From positions 30,676,297-30,686,296 of the forward strand of contig CM060326.1 in the NCBI GenBank assembly GCA_030674155.1: 10,000 bases of DNA. Direction: 5' to 3'. Positions 1 through 8,481 of the stretch are shown piece by piece; within the stretch, counting starts at the first letter, position 1; each line of letters starts with the position of its first letter. The notes beneath the pieces were generated by a model, which was not told the DNA's origin, did not search any database, and saw only the letters and a list, made by a program, of their open reading frames with translations. Both the position numbers and the translations under genes were made by a program. Origin of the DNA: Stramonita haemastoma (Eukaryota; Mollusca; Gastropoda; Neogastropoda; Muricidae).

Positions 1-254
1 GCAAACAAGCAAACAGGCAGCAGGCAGGCAGACAAACAGGCAGGCAGACAGGCAGACAAACAGGCAGGCAGGCAGGCAGACAAACAGGCAGCAGGCAGGC
101 AGACAACAGGCAGGCAGACAGGCAGACAACAAACAGCAGGCATGCAGGCAGGCAGGTGGTTAGGAAGGCAGGCAGACAGACAGGCAGCAGGCAGGCAGAC
201 AGGCAGACAGGCAGGCAGACAGACAGGCAGTTAGGAAGACAGACAGGCAGGCAA
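1..254. repeat. CAGG/CAGA tetranucleotide minisatellite
   Basis: The stretch is built from CAGG and CAGA units with occasional CAAA and CAG. Above the 4-bp unit there is a higher-order period: the block starting with GGCAGCAGGCAGGCAGACAA at 16 recurs at 87 (71 bp later) and in a shorter form at 183. The word TTAGGAAG, seen near 160 and 232, marks a further internal duplication. The array starts at or before the window edge and decays into unique sequence after about 254. It has no coding potential. Confidence 0.95.
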
Positions 255-594
<340 letters not shown>

Positions 595-654
595 CATCAG
601 CGCTGCATCAGCGCTGAATCGCCAGATGTATCCCACTCAAAAAGCACTGGGCCC

Positions 655-828
655 TTTCATTTCATTCTTCTATTTCCAAAATAACGGAATAAGCACTCAT
701 GTGCTTTTTTTGCATCCAGTCCCCGTGTGTTTAAGTTTTGTCAATGTTGTCCTCCGTTCCCACCGTATACAATGGCCTACTCTTCCAAAAAGCGGAACAT
801 TTTTAACGTGTGCGCAAGATGTTCTGCG
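655..828 (-). mobile_element. Family 1 dispersed repeat, copy A (SINE-like)
   Basis: Read on the minus strand, it begins at 828 with CAGAACATCTTGCGCACA, identical to the start of the copies at 1971 and 2513. It continues through shared blocks TAGGCCATTG, GGTGGGAACGGA and GGGACTGGATG. Next come an A-run, a small hairpin AGCAC-ATGA-GTGCT and a TGGAAATAGAAG-like A-rich end. The common 5' boundary plus an A-rich 3' end fits a short non-autonomous retroposon. I see no tRNA A/B boxes, so it is not an obvious tRNA SINE; a LINE 3' fragment is the main alternative. A TC/GT tract lies beyond its 3' end and a GA tract beyond its 5' end. Confidence 0.7.
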
Positions 829-876
829 TGCGTTCGCACACGGGACCTCGGTTTATAGCCTCGTCCGACCAAGAGT

Positions 877-900
877 GGGGGAGAGAGAGAGAGAGAGGAG

Positions 901-948
<48 letters not shown>
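877..948. repeat. (GA)n microsatellite
   Basis: A GA tract interrupted by GAG slips. It runs directly into the minus-strand retroposon-like 3' end at 948. Confidence 0.95.
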
Positions 949-949
<1 letters not shown>

Positions 950-1005
950 ATGCGAATGCGAAATGTTTATTCAGATTAGGCCAAAGCCCCTCTCCGAAGG
1001 GGATA
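948..1005 (-). mobile_element. Retroposon-like 3' end 1 (AATAAA plus tandem tail)
   Basis: On the minus strand a polyadenylation-type AATAAA (966-971) sits in the context TGAATAAACATTTCG. It is followed by a short tandem tail, GCATTC twice, and then the GA/TC tract. Upstream of the signal (higher coordinates), the plus-strand blocks AGGCCA, GCCC and GAAGGGG align with those of the similar end at 3464-3540. This suggests the two are diverged copies of one retroposon 3' region. The 5' limit is not visible. Confidence 0.5.
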
Positions 1006-1271
1006 ATCATAATATCAACACAAATATGAAGTTGAATATGAATAAGTATACACATACAACGTGTAAACAGACATCCTTTCATAAAAATAATCAAAAGCAT
1101 TATATTCGAAAATTAAGTTGCCACAATATACAGTCGCCTCAAAGCTTTATAAGTAAACAGTGTCAGATTACATAGTGTATCCTCATCTTGTGATGCCATG
1201 CCATGAGTAAATTAAATCTAAAGCGACATGGATAATTATAGAATTTAGGCTGAAGAAAATATAGACGAATG
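1006..1271. other. AT-rich unique stretch, nothing recognised
   Basis: AT-rich single-copy-looking sequence with no convincing open frame or RNA motif. Part of it may be the body of the retroposon whose 3' end lies at 948. Confidence 0.4.
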
Positions 1272-1480
<209 letters not shown>

Positions 1481-1738
1481 TTTGTGCCAGTTGCGTGCGT
1501 GTGTGCGTTAGTGTTTTGTATAATGTGATGCTGACGAAACGTAGTGTGTAGCAGAGCGCAGCAAATTTGTGCCCTTGACTCAGTGATAACTAGTGATTAA
1601 CAAACACTGAACTGAAACCAGGGAGACTTCGAATGCGCGAAAATTTCGCCGCTTTGACATAACCATGGCATAGCCAACGACTGAGTCTGTCATGGTACTG
1701 TCGATGTCTGTCTGTTCGCCTGTCTTGATCTGCTCCCT
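1481..1738. other. Unique spacer, no gene seen
   Basis: Mixed-composition sequence between two repeat blocks. No supported open frame, RNA gene or recognisable element was found. Confidence 0.4.
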
Positions 1739-1968
<230 letters not shown>

Positions 1969-1970
1969 TC

Positions 1971-2307
<337 letters not shown>

Positions 2308-2349
2308 TCTTCTCTGTCTTCTGTATTTATTTTTATGGTCCGTGTTATG

Positions 2350-2513
2350 CTTTTTTATTTTTACTATTCGAGGATAAGCAATCATGTGCTCTTTTTTCAT
2401 CCGGTACCCCGTGTGTAGCAGTTTTTGTAAATATTGTCATCTGTTCCACCGGCACGCAATGGCCTGCTCTTACAAGAGCGGAACAGGATTTAGCGTGTGC
2501 GCAAGATGTTCTG
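2350..2513 (-). mobile_element. Family 1 dispersed repeat, copy C (SINE-like)
   Basis: On the minus strand it starts at 2513 with CAGAACATCTTGCGCACA. The shared blocks AGGCCATTG, GGTGGAACAGATGACA and ACACACGGGG follow, then the AGCACATGATTGCT hairpin word and an A-rich end with TAAAAATAAAAAAG. One hairpin arm is mutated (TTGCT for GTGCT). The A-rich stretch may extend to about 2322. TCTG repeat starts directly at its 5' boundary. Confidence 0.7.
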
Positions 2514-2541
2514 TCTGTGTGTTGTTGTTTCTCTGTCTTGT

Positions 2542-2576
<35 letters not shown>

Positions 2577-2606
2577 GTCTGTCTTCTGTCTGTCTCTCTC
2601 CTGTCT

Positions 2607-2653
<47 letters not shown>

Positions 2654-2667
2654 CTCTCTCTCTCTGT
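2514..2667. repeat. (TCTG)n-(TC)n compound repeat
   Basis: TCTG-rich sequence grading into a TC tract, with small CCC and TTC interruptions. It follows the family 1 copy without a spacer. Confidence 0.95.
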
Positions 2668-2670
2668 ACA

Positions 2671-2742
2671 TGTTTTTTTTCTTTATTTTATTTTTATTTA
2701 TATATTTTATTGTACTGTATTCTCTTATATGGAGGATAATGG
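2671..2742 (-). mobile_element. Possible truncated family 1 3' end
   Basis: On the minus strand this is CCATTATCCTC followed by about 60 bp of A-rich sequence. It matches the last part of family 1 (CCATTATCCTCG plus A-rich end in copy B). The rest of the element is absent: a GT tract begins exactly where it should continue. The exact match is only 11 bp, so the call rests mainly on the A-rich context. Confidence 0.35.
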
Positions 2743-2773
2743 TGTGTGTGTGTATGTGTGTGTGTGCGTGGGT

Positions 2774-2814
<41 letters not shown>

Positions 2815-2821
2815 TGTGCGT

Positions 2822-2872
<51 letters not shown>
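2740..2872. repeat. (GT)n microsatellite with GCGTGGGT interruptions
   Basis: A GT tract interrupted twice by a GCGTGGGTG-type variant about 50 bp apart. This suggests an internal duplication of an interrupted array. Confidence 0.95.
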
Positions 2873-2874
<2 letters not shown>

Positions 2875-3295
2875 ACAGAGAGAGAGGGCCCTGCAGAGTT
2901 TACCTTTATTTTTTGTATAAAAAAAAAGGAGGTATATACACACACACACTTACAAAATTATCTATACCTTTATATAAACCACTCTTATTATCTTCTATAC
3001 AGCCATGACACGAGCACCTCCCCAAGGAGGGAGGTAAGCAAACCGAACTTTGCTAGAAAACTAAAAACTGTGAATGGACAGGAAAGAAACGTCATCAATT
3101 GAAAGGATACTTCAGTGAAACTCTCTATATATGGAGCAGAGATGGCCATGGTAGACGTGTCTTTCAGATAACTCCTTCAGATGCATGCTCGAATAGTGTT
3201 GCCTATTATCCTGGGTTAATTGGCCTTGTGGGATGACAGATTCAGGCAGTAGCTGTTTGTAATGTGTTTTTGTTGCTGTTGATTGTTTCCCTTGA
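2873..3295. other. Unique stretch, no gene seen
   Basis: Mostly AT-rich single-copy-looking sequence. The only structure noted is a 6-bp inverted pair, ACCTCC at 3016-3021 and GGAGGT at 3030-3035. No supported coding region or RNA gene. Confidence 0.4.
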
Positions 3296-3324
3296 GGGAG
3301 AGAGAGAGGGGGTGGGGGCAGACA

Positions 3325-3396
3325 GAATAATCTTGAATAATCTTTATTTTCAAGGGTAACAGAGTAAGTAAGCTTTACATACTTTTTTCATCTGAC

Positions 3397-3397
<1 letters not shown>
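3325..3397 (-). mobile_element. Retroposon-like 3' end 2 (AATAAA plus 10-bp tail)
   Basis: On the minus strand AATAAA (3343-3348) is followed at once by two perfect copies of a 10-bp unit (plus strand GAATAATCTT at 3325-3334 and 3335-3344). G/C-rich simple sequence comes next. This is the same layout as the ends at 948 and 3464: polyadenylation signal, short tandem tail, then microsatellite. The body shows no clear homology to the other ends, so it may be another family. The upper limit is set arbitrarily at the next GA tract. Confidence 0.4.

Positions 3398-3464
<67 letters not shown>
3398..3464. repeat. (GA)n microsatellite
   Basis: A GA tract of about 67 bp with one AA slip. It is sandwiched between two minus-strand retroposon-like 3' ends. 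A shorter GA/poly-G patch lies at 3296-3320. Confidence 0.96.
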
Positions 3465-3466
<2 letters not shown>

Positions 3467-3540
3467 TCAACTCAACTCAACTCGAAAGGTTTATTCATGA
3501 AAAAAGGCCATTGGCCCATACATGAAGGGGGTTGCCGAAT
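3464..3540 (-). mobile_element. Retroposon-like 3' end 3 with (GAGTT)n tail
   Basis: On the minus strand AATAAA (3490-3495) lies in TGAATAAACCTTTCGAGTTG. Four GAGTT units follow, then the TC tract. The plus-strand blocks TTTATTCA, AGGCCA, GCCC and GAAGGGG align with the end at 948. A tight palindrome, GGCCA-T-TGGCC, lies at about 3506-3516. It is directly downstream of the decayed coding region at 3713-4595 and could be that unit's own 3' end or a later insertion in its 3'UTR. Confidence 0.55.
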
Positions 3541-3712
3541 AACTATAACGATAATTGCTTTAAGCTGACAAACATACCACTCATTGCCATGGAAACCACA
3601 GCATTGATTAGTAATGTACATCAAAACACGAAACTCTTTACTGTCCAGATTATGTTATGGCATTCCGAGCCTTTCTTTGGTCCAGTCTTTGTCACACACC
3701 CTTAGGTCTAGG
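3541..3712 (-). other. 3'UTR-like stretch below the decayed coding region
   Basis: Between the last stop (3713-3715) and the AATAAA at 3490-3495 there is mixed-composition sequence with no open frame of note. The distance of about 220 bp to a polyadenylation signal is ordinary for a 3'UTR, so the coding region and signal may form one transcription unit or retrocopy. Confidence 0.35.
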
Positions 3713-4595
3713 CTAGCCAAGAAAGCGTTGTAGTAGTTCTCTATGTGTAGCTAAGTCCCTTGAAGCATGCAATAGGGTCTCTGTGTGTAGTGTGTTCTGG
3801 ATTTGCTTCCCATTCGGCAAACTGGCCAGTTCCTCTTTTAACATGTTTTTCTCTTGCTGTTTGACAAACCAGTACACACATACTGGCTCAGTGTCTCGTT
3901 GGCATGCTACTGGATCACAATGTGGTCTGACTCACACTTCACAATATCTTCACCATCCGAATGATGTAAGACAGATTTTCTAAAGTATTTCTTTGTCTGT
4001 TTCTTAGCCTTTTCTGTAGGGATCTATCAGTTAGAGTAGCCACGTACTGTTTGACATTTCCTGTGTCCAAAGCACAAACAATATTATCATCGTTCACTTC
4101 AGGTTGCAAAACACACATATCAGCACAGTCACTACAATCAGACATACATGGAGGTTCTAAATCAACAGATGATGGCAACTTAACTGATGTTTTTGTGTTG
4201 ATGTCCTGTGTTTGTGCTGTTGGTAGGTCTACTCCATGTGCATCTACACATGCTGCATTCCCCTGTTCTACACCACTGTCAGGCAGACTCGAGGCACTGA
4301 AGACACAGTCACTTTCACACACAACACTTGCCTGCTTCTGTTTATGCTTTCTAGAGTGCTCCTGGTCACGGCGTTGTTGAGAGAACAATTTCTTCCTGTA
4401 GTACTGTACTTGTGTGCTGCTATTCACTGTTGGATCCCTGATGTTGGTTGACACAGTTGTGTCCATTGGTTTCAGTCGCAAGACAAAAACCACACTGTCC
4501 CCTTCTCCTGCCACTTTCCAGCTGGAGACTGCATTATCAGTCAGCAGGGCGCCTAAGGTCCTCTACACAGCCCCTGGAAGTCCAGTAACTGGCAT
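3713..4595 (-). pseudogene. Decayed protein-coding region, family not identified
   Basis: This is the only non-repetitive stretch that reads like real protein. On the minus strand an ATG at 4593-4595 opens MPVTGLPGAV, then an in-frame TAG at 4563-4565. The same frame reopens as RTLGALLTDNAVSSWKV and runs to a TGA at 3939-3941. It includes a hydrophobic VVFVLRLKP, a basic YYRKKLFSQQRRDQ and a Cys/Asp-rich section. A second frame is open at 3907-4023 (Lys-rich, then SDGEDIVKCESDHIVI). A third is open at 3713-3931 (CDPVACQRDTEPVCVYWF to HRELLQRFLG, stop TAG). The three segments in relay suggest one ancestral protein of very roughly 280-300 residues with one nonsense and two frame changes. Introns or sequencing indels are alternatives. 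I recall similar N-terminal Trp/Leu-Arg-Leu plus YRRK modules in invertebrate hypothetical proteins but cannot name a family. Confidence 0.5.
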
Positions 4596-4665
4596 TTTTT
4601 AATGAATTTCTAGTTTTACTGCTGATCAGAGAAAATGTGTACCCTGTCTGCTTCACTTCTCATGA

Positions 4666-4696
4666 CCCCCCCCCCCCCCCCCCATAGAGAGAGAGA

Positions 4697-4749
<53 letters not shown>

Positions 4750-4763
4750 CACACACACACACA
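4666..4763. repeat. (C)18-(GA)n-(CA)n compound repeat
   Basis: Eighteen Cs (4666-4683), a short GA run, then a CA tract with one AA slip near 4749. The complementary strand carries an 18-G run. Confidence 0.97.
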
Positions 4764-5117
4764 AGAAGCCTGCCCAATAAGTTGACAGAGTTGGGGCAGA
4801 TCAACCTGTTTATGTCATATATTTAACACTTTTTTGTAATACTGTTTACATACATGTATAAATATTGCACTCACACACCTAGACACTGCTGTCTTGAATA
4901 GAGAATGCTGTCGAGCATTAGATTCTAAACCCAAGCCAATGGGGGCAGAAAAAAGGCAAGAGATAAAAAAAATTCTTCTTTATTTGTAGGATAGTAAATA
5001 TACTTGTAGCGATATGCTTTTTATATGATACCCATGCCTCCCCCTACTCCTTTAATTAAAATTCATAATAAGGGGAGGGGGGTAGGAACAGGGAGAGAAA
5101 GAGGTGGGAGGAAGAGG
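4764..5117. other. Unique AT-rich stretch with a G-rich patch
   Basis: No gene or RNA is visible. The last 47 bp (about 5071-5117) are almost pure purine with several G-runs (GGGG, GGGGGG, GGG), a possible G-quadruplex or triplex region. Confidence 0.4.
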
Positions 5118-5155
5118 GATATATATATATATTTATTTATTTATTTATTTTTATT
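5118..5155. repeat. (AT)n-(TTTA)n microsatellite
   Basis: A short AT run followed by about five TTTA units, ending at the TTTATT of the retroposon-like end. On the minus strand it would be the tandem tail of that end. Confidence 0.9.
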
Positions 5156-5195
5156 GAATTTAGGCCTCTGCCTATTTTTATGGAGTACATAGATA
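5150..5195 (-). mobile_element. Retroposon-like 3' end 4 with (AAAT)n tail
   Basis: The plus-strand pattern TTTATT, four bases, TTAGGCC, three bases, GCC matches the end at 966 position for position. On the minus strand AATAAA (5150-5155) is followed by AAATAAAT repeats and then an AT tract. Only about 25 bp can be aligned by eye and the 5' limit is unknown. Confidence 0.4.
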
Positions 5196-5210
5196 TGTAG
5201 TTGAAACACA

Positions 5211-5214
5211 TATA

Positions 5215-5290
<76 letters not shown>
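5211..5290. repeat. (AT)n microsatellite
   Basis: About 80 bp of TA dinucleotide with two TT slips (near 5220 and 5267). The slips divide it into three runs. It is self-complementary, so it could extrude as a cruciform. Confidence 0.97.
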
Positions 5291-5639
5291 ACCAAGGAGG
5301 AAATTTGAAATAGATACACTTAGAAATATGAATTATTGAAACCATTAATTGGGACTTTGTTGAGAAATAAAACAATCGACACAATAGCAAATGGTAGACT
5401 GTAATAGACCGCAGACATTAGGACGTCGCATGTTTTGGAGTTTATCGTGATCCAAGCAGTTCATCGTAATATTTTAACGGTTCTTTCAATTTTTTTTGAG
5501 AGAAAGACTTTTTAAAATGCAGTTTATGGAATTTAGAATTGAAATACACAGCATTTATCAAAATCGGTGATAATGAAGCGATATTCAGTGTGTTAGTGTT
5601 CAAACTTTCGGAGACTCAAGAGAGTCCATTGTTTTAGTT
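5291..5639. other. Unique AT-rich stretch, nothing recognised
   Basis: No supported coding region, RNA gene or element was found. Confidence 0.4.
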
Positions 5640-5925
5640 CAGTACAGTCTGCAATGTGATGGGTGGGTGGTGGTGTCCCATAACCTGTGTGGTCGTAGGT
5701 GAGCAAGGCATCACAGACCTCAGCTTCTCTAGGGGCCAGGGTATTGAGGGCGGCGCCCATCTCCTCTCCCTCGCTGCTTTACCTTCCCTGACCCTAAAGA
5801 AGGCAGGTACCCATTTACAGCTGGGTGAACTGGGAGGACTGTACTGAAGCCAGGGCGTGCAAACCGTCACCCATCCAACTGGTAACCACGCTCGACGCTG
5901 CTGAACTTGACTGGGGGAAAGAAAG
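5640..5925 (-). mobile_element. Degenerate tRNA-derived SINE
   Basis: Read on the minus strand from about 5925, it starts with a tRNA-like head. An A-box-like TGGTTACCAGTTGG lies at 5875-5888 and a degenerate B-box-like GGTTTGCACGCC at 5854-5865 (compare the GGTTCGANTCC consensus). The boxes are only about 10 bp apart, so the anticodon-arm region seems deleted. A core CAGCTGTAAATGGGTACCTG follows (5804-5823), which I recall as common in mollusc and other invertebrate SINEs. A GC-rich body with GGGCGCCGCCCTCAATACCC continues to about 5640. The ends are estimates and no target-site duplication was found. Open frames crossing it are incidental. Confidence 0.6.
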
Positions 5926-6226
5926 CGAAAAGGGTCTGTTTTCAAATATTCACTCACATACCCTCCTCACGTCTCTCAGCCGTGTAAGTAACGAATGTCG
6001 TATAATGGGATGACGTTTGATTTGACGTTGGGTTCGTCAGTCGTGATGTCATTTTCTTAGTTCTGGACTTGATTGACGTTTGTGGGTGATACGATGCTGT
6101 CAATCTTAAATATTGTTTTCCTTCAAGTAGGAATTGGTTTAAAACTTGTTGTTTCTTTGTTTGTTTGTTGGTATGTTTTGTCGCAGACAGTTTGTTTGTG
6201 TGACTGTCAATCATTTGTGTTGTGTA
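5926..6226. other. Unique spacer, no gene seen
   Basis: Mixed-composition sequence without a supported gene. Short TTTG-rich patches near 6150-6200 precede the CA tract. Confidence 0.4.
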
Positions 6227-6245
6227 CACACACACACACACACAC

Positions 6246-6313
<68 letters not shown>
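6227..6313. repeat. (CA)n microsatellite
   Basis: About 87 bp of CA with one AA slip near 6247. It begins at a small palindrome TGTGTACACA (6221-6230), where a TG-rich stretch flips to CA. Confidence 0.97.
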
Positions 6314-6317
<4 letters not shown>

Positions 6318-6550
6318 GTATCCCTTCAAGACTTTTTTGAAATCATCCAAACCTCCACCCTCACACCCACCCCCACCTTTGAGAAAATTATTTCATTGGT
6401 CATGTCACATGAGTGCAAGCGGAGGGGGCATTGGGGAATTCTGTATGAACATGGAGTTATTCGGTTGTTATTTTCCCCGCTGGGTTTTCGTTTTTTTTCC
6501 TAAGAATTTTGAAAGAAAACTATTCCATACTACCAAAAAGGCCGTCTCTT
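6314..6550. other. Unique spacer with a C-rich patch
   Basis: No gene supported. A C-rich patch at about 6352-6378 (CCACCC and CACCCCC runs) gives G-runs on the minus strand. Confidence 0.35.
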
Positions 6551-6600
6551 TTCAATTCAAAAGTGTTTATTCAAACTGAGAGTGTGTTGTGGGAGCACTT
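6551..6600 (-). mobile_element. Retroposon-like 3' end 5, possibly of the LINE upstream
   Basis: On the minus strand AATAAA (6566-6571) lies in TTTGAATAAACACTTTTG, followed by a GAATTGAAAAG tail. This resembles the TGAATAAACNTTTCG context at 966 and 3490. The reverse-transcriptase tail fragment at 7109-7260 is upstream in the same orientation, so this may be the 3' end of one LINE copy. The 3'UTR would be about 6572-6940. Confidence 0.45.
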
Positions 6601-6866
6601 ACTTAGTATAGTAACTATCACAAAATGGGTTTGCACTAAGGTGAGCAGCTCAGCTCTTGTCCAAAGTACTGTGAAGGAATCAAACTTTCCATACTTTGCC
6701 TGCCTTTGTGAGCTAGACCAACATACATGAAGCCTTTTAGTACTGACTCCACCCCCCTAGGGTCCTTCAGATTAGACTGTAAACTGAGGCCTGTGTGTGA
6801 AGGCAACAGAAGCTGTTTCAAGACCTGCAGCGCTGTATACAGATATCTGTCATAAGCCATGCATGG

Positions 6867-6901
6867 CAGCTCAGCTCAGCTCAGCTCAGGTCAGGTCAGT
6901 A
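6867..6901. repeat. (CAGCT)n short pentanucleotide tandem
   Basis: Four CAGCT units followed by diverged CAGGT and CAGTAAGT units. Confidence 0.85.
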
Positions 6902-6949
6902 AGTCAGGACAGATGTCTCTGTCGCAATGCCACCAGGGCTCACTATCTT

Positions 6950-7007
6950 TGTCTCTGTCTTTCTATGTCTGTCTCTCTGTCTCTGTCTCTGTCTCTGTCT
7001 CTGTCTC

Positions 7008-7093
<86 letters not shown>
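6950..7093. repeat. (TCTGTC)n-(TC)n microsatellite
   Basis: Hexamer-type GTCTCT units grade into a pure TC run. The tract separates the reverse-transcriptase fragment from the likely 3' region of the same element. Confidence 0.96.
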
Positions 7094-7095
<2 letters not shown>

Positions 7096-7108
7096 CCTCT
7101 GAACTCTC

Positions 7109-7260
7109 TCACTCTGTGCTGTGTTCTACGATCTCCTGCATTCTTTCCAGACCACTGACCTCAGCGACGTTGGCAATGTAGGATGTTGGTGGTCTGCCTC
7201 TTTTTCTTTCTGCCCTCATCTTACTTGGTAGAACTGTTGTCATCAGATTAGTCTGTGTGT
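7109..7260 (-). pseudogene. LINE reverse-transcriptase C-terminal tail fragment
   Basis: The minus-strand frame 7309-7109 ends with RAERKRGRPPTSYIANVAEV followed by SGLERMQEIVEHS and a stop. A basic K/R-RGRP turn, an aromatic and Ile/Asn helix, then [T/S]GL and a helix is the usual tail after the reverse-transcriptase domain in many endonuclease-type LINE proteins. Those normally go on to a D-R-x-x-W-R motif, missing here because the frame stops and the sequence runs into simple repeat. GRPP lies at 7187-7198. Only about 50 residues are credible; the Ile-rich start is probably not part of it. No endonuclease or catalytic motif is present, so this is a dead 3' remnant. The LINE clade cannot be assigned. 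Confidence 0.55.
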
Positions 7261-7663
7261 ATCTGTCTTGCATGACCAACATAATAATTATGATTATCTC
7301 AGTCTGCACTGATCAGTTTCACCCAACATTAATTGTCTATGCACTTGAGAGTTCATCAAGAATGCTCCCGCTTGTTTTTCTGTCTGACCATTTTGACTCT
7401 CAGAAACCACCCAAAGAACCACATTATTTCGGCTGCGTTTATTTTATATGGTTCCCATTTTCGACCAAGGCTGGAATCAATCTTTAAAAACAAGTCAGAA
7501 ACATCCTAACTTTGAGAACAAAGTTGAAACACCCGTTTGCACTACTTTCTTTCTTCTTCCCGCACACGTGCGAGACAGAAGTGTGCATGGTCGTGTCACA
7601 AGATGCGACAGGCGTTTATAAACCGTTCTGCATGCAAGGCACACAGTCTGTGAAGAATGGAGA
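7261..7663. other. Unique stretch, no further gene seen
   Basis: Upstream of the LINE fragment no more reverse-transcriptase-like code could be recognised in any frame, consistent with 5' truncation. No RNA gene or other element was found. Confidence 0.4.
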
Positions 7664-7664
7664 C

Positions 7665-7721
<57 letters not shown>

Positions 7722-7800
7722 AGTAGTAGTAATAATGATAATAATGATGATAATGATAATAATGATAAGAAGAAGAAGAAGAATGGTGATGATGATGATA
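7664..7800. repeat. (GAT)n mosaic trinucleotide microsatellite
   Basis: About 19 GAT units, then TAG, AAT/GAT mixtures, AAG units and GAT again. Each sub-run differs from the previous unit by one base. Open frames across it are homopolymers (poly-Asp, poly-Met, poly-His, poly-Ile, poly-Ser by frame) and are not genes. Confidence 0.97.
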
Positions 7801-8108
7801 AAAACATTGATAATAAATGGAATTGATATAGCGATATATCTTTCCAAAGGACAAGTCGAAGCGCTTACAGAGGGCAGACAGAGAAAACAAAATGGGTGAA
7901 GCAGCATCTCCAGCTAAATGGACTTCCCACATGTATCTATAGCTGTCCTGAGACAGACACAGGCATTGACACAGGACTGCCATGCCACAACATTTTAAGT
8001 GATGGAGAAAGTTGGTGTTTTTTGTCAGTGCAGAAGCACTCCCGGATCCCGCCACGGCCACTCTCGATTAGGAGCGTAGTGCTGTGTACCCGGAGTAAAT
8101 ACCACACT
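7801..8108. other. Unique stretch, no gene supported
   Basis: An open frame starts here at 7896 and runs to 8939, but it owes its length to the following stop-free GA/CAGA tract. The unique part shows no recognisable domain. Confidence 0.4.
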
Positions 8109-8109
8109 G

Positions 8110-8176
<67 letters not shown>

Positions 8177-8198
8177 GGAGGGAGGAGAGGGAGGGAGG

Positions 8199-8229
<31 letters not shown>

Positions 8230-8394
8230 TGAGACAGACCAGAGAGAGGAGAGAAAGAGAGACAGATATACAGACACAGACAGACAGAGACAGAAAGACA
8301 GAGAGGAGAGATAGACAGACAGACAGACAGACACAGAAAGACAGAGAGAGACAGAGACAGATAGAGGCCAGAGAGACAGAGACAGATAGAGTCC

Positions 8395-8479
<85 letters not shown>

Positions 8480-8480
8480 C
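8109..8480. repeat. (GA)n-(CAGA)n-(GA)n repeat block
   Basis: The largest simple-sequence block: a GA run, GGAGGGAG variants, CAGA tetramers, irregular GACAGA mixtures and a second GA run. It includes a tandem of about 28 bp, AGAGACAGAGACAGATAGAG followed by (G/T)CC, at about 8345-8395. Nearly every base on the plus strand is A or G. Confidence 0.97.
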
Positions 8481-8481
8481 A

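Noticed and set aside
1..254. Possible CRISPR array
   Set aside because: The repeats are contiguous tetramers with no unique spacers of constant length, and the window is clearly eukaryotic.
3016..3035. Short GC-rich hairpin ACCTCC / GGAGGT
   Set aside because: A 6-bp stem alone is not significant. There is no transcript or T-run that would make it a terminator, a category that hardly applies in this genome.
4051..4602. Plus-strand frames across the decayed coding region
   Set aside because: They are shadows of the minus-strand frame, which has the more protein-like composition, a continuous relay of frames and a downstream polyadenylation signal.
5080..5290. TATA-box promoters in the AT-rich region
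   Set aside because: TATA matches are unavoidable in an (AT)n microsatellite and no initiator-like motif at proper spacing or coding region accompanies them.
5854..5888. Possible functional tRNA gene
   Set aside because: The two box-like motifs are too close, no anticodon or acceptor stem can be drawn, and a SINE core follows directly.
5634..5957. Minus-strand 107-codon frame, GC-rich and protein-like in composition
   Set aside because: It coincides with the tRNA-derived SINE, which explains the sequence better; the plus-strand frames there are equally incidental.
6636..6860. Minus-strand 74-codon frame starting at an ATG
   Set aside because: No recognisable motif, and it lies where the 3'UTR of the adjacent LINE remnant is expected. 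A frame of this length is common by chance.
7495..8061. A 188-codon minus-strand frame with a long His run
   Set aside because: The His run is the GAT trinucleotide repeat read in one frame; the other frames give poly-Ile, poly-Ser, poly-Asp or poly-Met with equal openness. The flanks are not recognisable.
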